Source: Cupriavidus sp. UYMMa02A
GTDB taxonomy: Bacteria > Pseudomonadota > Gammaproteobacteria > Burkholderiales > Burkholderiaceae
Assembly: GCA_001725945.1 (NCBI GenBank)
Contig: LRMT01000052.1
Location: 1-64,000 of the forward strand
DNA: 64,000 nt
Reading direction: 5' to 3'
The notes beneath the pieces are model-generated. The model saw only the letters and a list, made by a program, of their open reading frames with translations, was not told the DNA's origin and did not search any database. Shown in pieces: positions 59,425-64,000 of the stretch. The position numbers and the translations under genes are program-made. Position 1 is the stretch's first letter. Each line of letters opens with the position of its first letter.

Positions 59425-59547
59425 GGGAATGGCCAGGAGGGTTGCGGTTCAGCCAAGGTGTCAGGCGCCACGGCCGCTGGCAAGCACGGTTCCGCACAGC
59501 GAAACTGTCGTGATACAACGTTGACTTCCCCCACCGCGGAAACCAGC

Positions 59548-60381
59548 ATGGAACCCACGCAACGTCTCTCGGAAATGGAACGCAGCCCGCTCCCCGGCCT
59601 GGCGAGTGCCGATGAACTCGCCGTGGATCGTCAGTTCGCGACCAATCTGGCGCGCGGCCTGGATGTGCTCAGGGCATTCACGCCTGACCGGCCGGTGCTG
59701 GGAAACCAGGACATCGTGCTGCGCACGGGCCTGCCGAAGGCGACGGTCTCCAGGCTGACGTACACCTTGTGCGTGCTCGGCTTCCTGAGCCGCGTGGCGT
59801 CGAACCAGAAGTACCGGCTGGGCGCGGGCGTGCTGGCGCTCGCCTATCCGATGCTCGCCGGCCTGGCGATCCGGCAGGTGGCCAGGCCGCATATGGAAGC
59901 GCTGGCGCGCGAGGCCGGCTGTACCGTCAACCTCGGCATGCGCGAACGCCTGTCCGTGGTGTACGTGGATAGCTGCAGGCTGGACCCGGCCAACCTCTAC
60001 CAGCCCGATATCGGCAGCACGCGCCCGCTGCTGAGCAGCGCAATCGGCCGGGCACTGCTGCTGGCATGCGAGCGCGAGGAGCGCACCGCGGTGCTGAACC
60101 GGCTGCGCGTGGAGGACGCCGAGCGCTTTGCCGCCGAGAAACCGATGTGGATGGACGAGCAGAAGCATTTCAGCGAGCACGGCTTCTGCCTGAGCCGGGG
60201 CGAATGGCGCCGCGAGATCCACGCGATCGCCGCCCCGATCCGGCAGCCGCTGCACCAGGACGCGTTCGCGCTGAACTGCACGATGTCGGCGTCGCGCGAT
60301 ACGGACAACCTGCTTGTTCGCGACGTGGCGCCGAAGCTGAAGGAGGCCGTCCGGCAGATCGAATTGGCCTGCGCAAGATAG
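59548..60381 (+). CDS. IclR-family transcriptional regulator 2
   Basis: This intact 277-residue IclR protein has the HTH FTPDRPVLGNQDIVLRTGLPKATVSRLTYTLCVLGFL and the effector domain with MLAGLAIRQVARPHMEALAREAGCTVNLGMRERL and SAIGRALLLACEREERTAVLN. It faces the CoA-transferase divergently across 123 bp and precedes Bug5 and the dehydrogenase, so it likely regulates both directions. The ligand is unknown. Confidence 0.92.
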   Translation: MEPTQRLSEMERSPLPGLASADELAVDRQFATNLARGLDVLRAFTPDRPVLGNQDIVLRTGLPKATVSRLTYTLCVLGFLSRVASNQKYRLGAGVLALAYPMLAGLAIRQVARPHMEALAREAGCTVNLGMRERLSVVYVDSCRLDPANLYQPDIGSTRPLLSSAIGRALLLACEREERTAVLNRLRVEDAERFAAEKPMWMDEQKHFSEHGFCLSRGEWRREIHAIAAPIRQPLHQDAFALNCTMSASRDTDNLLVRDVAPKLKEAVRQIELACAR

Positions 60382-60468
60382 CCGACGCGGTGTCACCTCC
60401 ACGGGGCGCCACGGCGGCATGACGACCCGCCGGCCATGAGCACGGCGGGCACCCAAAAAGGAGACATG

Positions 60469-61515
60469 ATGAACCGTTGCAAAGGGCAGGGTCGGCACCG
60501 TATTGCCGGCGCATTCACGGGCGCAAGCGCAAGGGCAATCGCAAGCGCCTGGTGTGGACGCTGCTGGGTACTGTCGGGACGGCGCGGACTGCGCCGCGCA
60601 GGAGCCGGCGGGTGCACGGTTTCCCGCTCATCCGATCCGCATCATCGTGCCATTCTCGGCCGGCGGCGTCGTGGACGCGGTATCCCGCATCGTGGCCGAG
60701 CGTGTCGCGCAGATCGTGCAGCAACCGGTGATCGTCGAGAACCGCACCGGCGCGGGCGGCGCGATCGGCACCGACTTCGTCGCGAAGGCGGCGCCGGATG
60801 GCTATACGCTGCTCGCCGTCAGCCCGAGCCATGTGGTGGGGCCATTGCTGAACAGCGCGGTTACCTGGAATGCCGAGCGCGACTTCCGGGCCATCGCCGG
60901 CTTCGGGTCCATTCCGAATGTGATCGTCGTACCCGCCGCCTCCCCGGCAAAGAGCCTCGGCGCGCTGCTGGGCAGCGCGCGCAGCCAGCCCGGCGCAATC
61001 ACGTATGCCAGTGCGGGGGTGGGCACCTCGAATCATCTGTCCGGGGAGCTGCTGGCCCAGATGACGGGCGTCAGCCTGACGCACGTGCCGTACAAGGGCC
61101 AGCCGGAAGCGCTCACGGACCTCCTTGGCGCGCGCGTGTCGATGATGGCGCTGACCGTCGCCATTGCCAAACCGCATGTGCAAAGCGGGAAGCTGCACGC
61201 ACTGGCGATCACGTCATCGCGGCGCTCGCCCGCGCTGCCCGGTGTGCCGACCGTCGCCGAAGCGGCCAACATCCCTGGCTACGAAGTCAGCGCGTGGTTC
61301 GGGTTCGTGGCGCCGCGCAAGACGCCCGATGCCGTGGTGAACAAACTGGCCGATGCGCTTGCGCAGGCCGTCGGCAACCCGGACGTGGCGCGGCGCTTGC
61401 GGAACTCGGCATGGACGTTGCCCCGCAATCGGCGCCTGCGTTCGACCGCTACTTCGCCGGCGAATCCCGAAAGTGGTCCCGGGTGCTGAAGACCGCCGGC
61501 GTCGCCACGCAATGA
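60469..61515 (+). CDS. Bug/TctC-family periplasmic solute-binding protein 5, frame breaks in signal region and near 61410
   Basis: The mature part reads FPAHPIRIIVPFSAGGVVDAVSRIVAERVAQIVQQPVIVENRTGAGGAIGTDFVAKAAPDGYTLLAVSPSH, with LTHVPYKGQPEALTDLLGARVSMM later. The C-terminus LAELGMDVAPQSAPAFDRYFAGESRKWSRVLKTAGVATQ follows a break near 61410. The N-terminal signal peptide is scrambled by one or more missing bases between 60500 and 60600 (pieces KRKGNRKRLVWTLLGTVGTA and AQEPAGA). It ends at the dehydrogenase leader. It is the probable receptor for the acid that the second CoA-transferase activates. Confidence 0.84.
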   Translation: MNRCKGQGRHRIAGAFTGASARAIASAWCGRCWVLSGRRGLRRAGAGGCTVSRSSDPHHRAILGRRRRGRGIPHRGRACRADRAATGDRREPHRRGRRDRHRLRREGGAGWLYAARRQPEPCGGAIAEQRGYLECRARLPGHRRLRVHSECDRRTRRLPGKEPRRAAGQRAQPARRNHVCQCGGGHLESSVRGAAGPDDGRQPDARAVQGPAGSAHGPPWRARVDDGADRRHCQTACAKREAARTGDHVIAALARAARCADRRRSGQHPWLRSQRVVRVRGAAQDARCRGEQTGRCACAGRRQPGRGAALAELGMDVAPQSAPAFDRYFAGESRKWSRVLKTAGVATQ

Positions 61516-61595
61516 TGTCCCGGTGTGCTGCGCGCGGACATGCGCCGCGCGCGGCCGCCATGCCGTTCGTCAATCCTCCTCCGTTCCCTACTGCC

Positions 61596-62774
61596 ATGAT
61601 CAGGAATCCCGCCCAATTGCAGGCACTGCTTGCCACCATCCGCCAGTTCGTCATCGAGCGCTGCATTCCGCATGAAGCGCAGATCGATTGCGAGGACTGC
61701 ATTCCCGAGCCGCTGGTCGATGCCATGCGCAGCCTTGGCTTGTTCGGCCACAGCATTCCGGAGGCCTATGGCGGTGCCGGCCTGACCTCGGAAGAACTCA
61801 CGCTCGTCAACATCGAAGTCTCCCAGGCCGCTACGGTGTTCCGCGCGCGCTTCGGCGGCAATACCGGCATTGCATCGGAATCGCTCGTCGTCGACGGCAC
61901 GCCCGAGCAGAGGGCGCGCTACCTGCCGCGCCTCGCATCAGGCGAACTCACCGGCTGCTTTGCGCTGACCGAGCCGGGGGCAGGGTCGGACGCCACGTCG
62001 CTGTGCACTACCGCGACGCGCGACGGCGACCACTATGTGCTCAACGGGACGAAATGCTTCATCACCAATGCGCCGATCGCCGACCTGTTCACGGTCTTCG
62101 CGCGCTCGGAGCCCGACGTCGCCGGTGCGCACGGCATCAGCGCGTTCCTTGTCGAGCGCGGCACGCCCGGCCTGAGCACGGGTTCGGCCGAACGGAAGAT
62201 GGGGCAGCACGGCTCCCCGGTGGGCGACGTATATCTCAGGGACTGCAGGGTGCCGGCCAGCGCGATCGTCGGCGGCGAGCCCGGACGCGGTTTCAAGACT
62301 GCGATGAAGGCGCTGAACAAGCAGCGCATCAACCTGGCGGGACTCTGCATCGGGCCGGCGATCCGTCTGGTCGATGAAATGGTGCGCTATGCGGGGCAGC
62401 GCGAACAGTTCGGCCATCCCATCGCGGACTACCAGCTCGTGCAGCAGATGATCGCCGACAGCAACACCGAACTGCATGCCGCGCGTGCGCTGGTGCTGGA
62501 AACCGCGCGCCGGCGCGACAACGGCGAGGACGTGACCATGGAAGCGTCGATGTCCAAGATGTTCGCTTCCGAGATGGCGGGCCGCGTGGCCGACCGCGCC
62601 GTCCAGGTGTTCGGCGGCAGCGGCTACATGGCGCGCACGGTGGCCGAGCGCTTCTACCGCGACGTGCGCGTGTTCCGCCTCTACGAGGGCACCACGCAGA
62701 TCCACCAGCTCAATATCGCGAGGCGCACCATGGCTGCGCGCGCCAATGCGCTGGAGGCCCGTGGGCCAGGTTGA
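61596..62774 (+). CDS. Acyl-CoA dehydrogenase
   Basis: This FAD-dependent dehydrogenase oxidises an acyl-CoA to the 2-enoyl-CoA. The 392-residue protein shows the FAD/substrate motifs [16 protein letters not shown] and [22 protein letters not shown]. Later come [41 protein letters not shown] and [42 protein letters not shown], where the Glu of YEGT is the catalytic base. I prefer ATG 61596 ([19 protein letters not shown]); an upstream ATG at 61512 adds an Ala/Arg-rich leader. Together with Bug5 and the CoA-transferase it forms an acyl-CoA degradation unit. Confidence 0.93.
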   Translation: MIRNPAQLQALLATIRQFVIERCIPHEAQIDCEDCIPEPLVDAMRSLGLFGHSIPEAYGGAGLTSEELTLVNIEVSQAATVFRARFGGNTGIASESLVVDGTPEQRARYLPRLASGELTGCFALTEPGAGSDATSLCTTATRDGDHYVLNGTKCFITNAPIADLFTVFARSEPDVAGAHGISAFLVERGTPGLSTGSAERKMGQHGSPVGDVYLRDCRVPASAIVGGEPGRGFKTAMKALNKQRINLAGLCIGPAIRLVDEMVRYAGQREQFGHPIADYQLVQQMIADSNTELHAARALVLETARRRDNGEDVTMEASMSKMFASEMAGRVADRAVQVFGGSGYMARTVAERFYRDVRVFRLYEGTTQIHQLNIARRTMAARANALEARGPG

Positions 62775-63093
62775 GGTCAAGGCGCAACTCGCACAGAGGG
62801 GCTGCCACCACAAACTGGATCCAGCTTCGCTAAAGCATGACGGCACGCCGGCCGCGCCCGTTCGCGGCCATTGCGGGCGGGTTTACCTTTATCTAACTGA
62901 GGGTGGTGGTAGTCGTCATCGCCATCCTGGCTTGGTTCGCCTACTTGGCCAAGGGAATGCTCCTGACCGCTCTGTCGATCCGAAATATCTAAAATCACCG
63001 CCCGAGAAAACTCAATTCCGTTTCGCTTTTCCTTCTGTAACGATAGCTTCGGGGTGCGGTCTACGCACCACTTTGGTATTGCGGAGGAAGGGT
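62775..63093. other. Intergenic region before the FGE-like gene
   Basis: This 319-bp stretch has lower GC and contains no supported gene. GGAGGAAGGGTC just before 63094 is the ribosome binding site. TTTCGCTTTTCCTTCTGTAACGATAG around 63023 may include promoter elements, but no convincing pair is seen. Confidence 0.45.
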
Positions 63094-64000
63094 CATGGGC
63101 AGCAAGAAGCGCCGGAATTCTGCCACGGGCATGGCGCAGCCGGACGGTGTTGCGACAGCGGTTGCGGACCGGCCGCGGCGCTGGCGCGGGACTATCGTCG
63201 CGATGCTGGTTTGCACCGGCGTCGCGGCGGGTTTTGGCGCGACCTGGTGGTTCCAGCACGCTCGCCAGCCCGGCCAGGGGCAGGGCATCGTGGTTGGCGA
63301 TGGCACGCGTGGCCCGGCCGGCATGGTCCATGTCCCGGGCGGCGACTTCCTCATGGGCAGCGACAGCAAGATGGCGCAGGCCAACGAGAAGCCCGCGCAC
63401 AAGGTGCGCATCCACGGCTTCTGGATGGACCAGCATCATGTCACCAACGCCGAGTTTCGCAAGTTCGTCCAGGCCACGGGCTATGTCACCACCGCCGAAA
63501 AGCGCCCGACTGGGAAACCCTGAAGGTTCAGTTGCCCCCCGGCACGCCGCGCCCGCCCGACAGCGCGATGGTCGCGGGCGCCATGGTGTTCGTGGGCACC
63601 TCGCGGCCGGTGCCGCTGCAGGATTACTCGCGCTGGTGGCGCTACGTGCCGGGTGCGGACTGGCGCCACCCGGGCGGCCCGGGCACATCGATCGAAGGCA
63701 AGGACAACCACCCTGTGGTCCAGGTCTCCTTTGAAGACGCGCAGGCCTATGCCAAATGGGCCGGCAAGCGCCTGCCGACCGAGGCCGAGTGGGAGTTTGC
63801 CGCGCGTGGCGGCCTGGAGCAGGCCACCTACGCATGGGGCGAGAAGTTCTCGCCGGACGGCAAGCAGATGGCCAACGTCTGGCAGGGGCAGCAAGGCCAG
63901 CCGTTCCCGGTGATCAGCCCCAAGGCGGGCGGCGCGTTGGGCACGAGCCCGGTCGGCACGTTCCCGGCCAACGGCTATGGCCTCTATGACATGACCGGCA
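63094..64000 (+). CDS. Formylglycine-generating enzyme (SUMF1)-like protein, frame broken near 63505, runs past window end
   Basis: An N-terminal basic region and one membrane helix ([22 protein letters not shown], residues about 32-53) precede a sulfatase-modifying-factor domain: [44 protein letters not shown]. After one missing base near 63505 it continues [38 protein letters not shown] and [20 protein letters not shown]. The family oxidises a Cys of sulfatases to formylglycine or serves as a related binding fold. The catalytic Cys pair lies beyond base 64000, so activity cannot be judged. The frame is open at the window end. Confidence 0.86.

Overview
The window looks like a chromosomal segment of a high-GC Betaproteobacterium of the Burkholderiaceae, most likely Cupriavidus or a close relative. 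The reasons are the housekeeping gene order (rppH, proS, lytic transglycosylase, hpt, ffh, cytochrome c assembly protein, pilS/pilR-type pair, ampD, nrdA, nrdB) and the five Bug/TctC-type solute-binding proteins in 24 kb. The genus is inferred from protein style and synteny, not from a search.

Layout. 1-17.4 kb is conserved core: RNA decapping, tRNA charging, purine salvage, SRP, a two-component system, peptidoglycan recycling and class Ia ribonucleotide reductase with candidate NrdR boxes and a long leader hairpin. 17.4-36.3 kb is accessory, with lower and more variable GC. It holds a membrane TPR protein, a SymE-type toxin with a degraded partner, a nuclease-like/HhH gene pair, and two nearly identical PAAR-effector modules in direct repeat around a complete lasso-peptide gene set. 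Then come a stress protein, a truncated permease, several small secreted proteins, an SGNH esterase and an outer-membrane barrel. 36.3-63 kb is catabolic and regulatory: IclR/LysR/MerR regulators, Bug proteins, CoA-transferases, enoyl-CoA hydratase, acyl-CoA dehydrogenase, a RraA/2-hydroxyacid dehydrogenase pair, SMP-30 lactonase and an amidohydrolase. A class A penicillin-binding protein, a ferritin-like protein and an AI-2E-family permease lie among them. The window ends inside a formylglycine-generating-enzyme-like gene.

The most interesting system is the lasso peptide cluster on the minus strand at 23.9-28.4 kb. It has a precursor (43 aa) with a good ribosome binding site, a B protein (recognition element plus transglutaminase-like protease), a C macrolactam synthetase, and a D ABC exporter. 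The predicted 17-residue core GKAGGAILESISWVYQF would form a Gly1-Glu9 ring. The exporter gene carries an in-frame TAA between its membrane and ATPase halves. The cluster sits between 1.25-kb direct repeats, each encoding a PAAR protein with a transthyretin-like tail and a putative caspase-fold effector. Each repeat is followed by a different membrane gene that could give immunity.

Sequence quality. Many indispensable genes (ffh, nrdA, the pilS/pilR pair and others) are broken by one- or two-base deletions, mostly in GC-rich runs, while the protein continues in another frame. These are far more likely consensus errors than real pseudogenes. I therefore give full gene spans across the breaks and mark each break position. 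Exact start and stop calls inherit this uncertainty.
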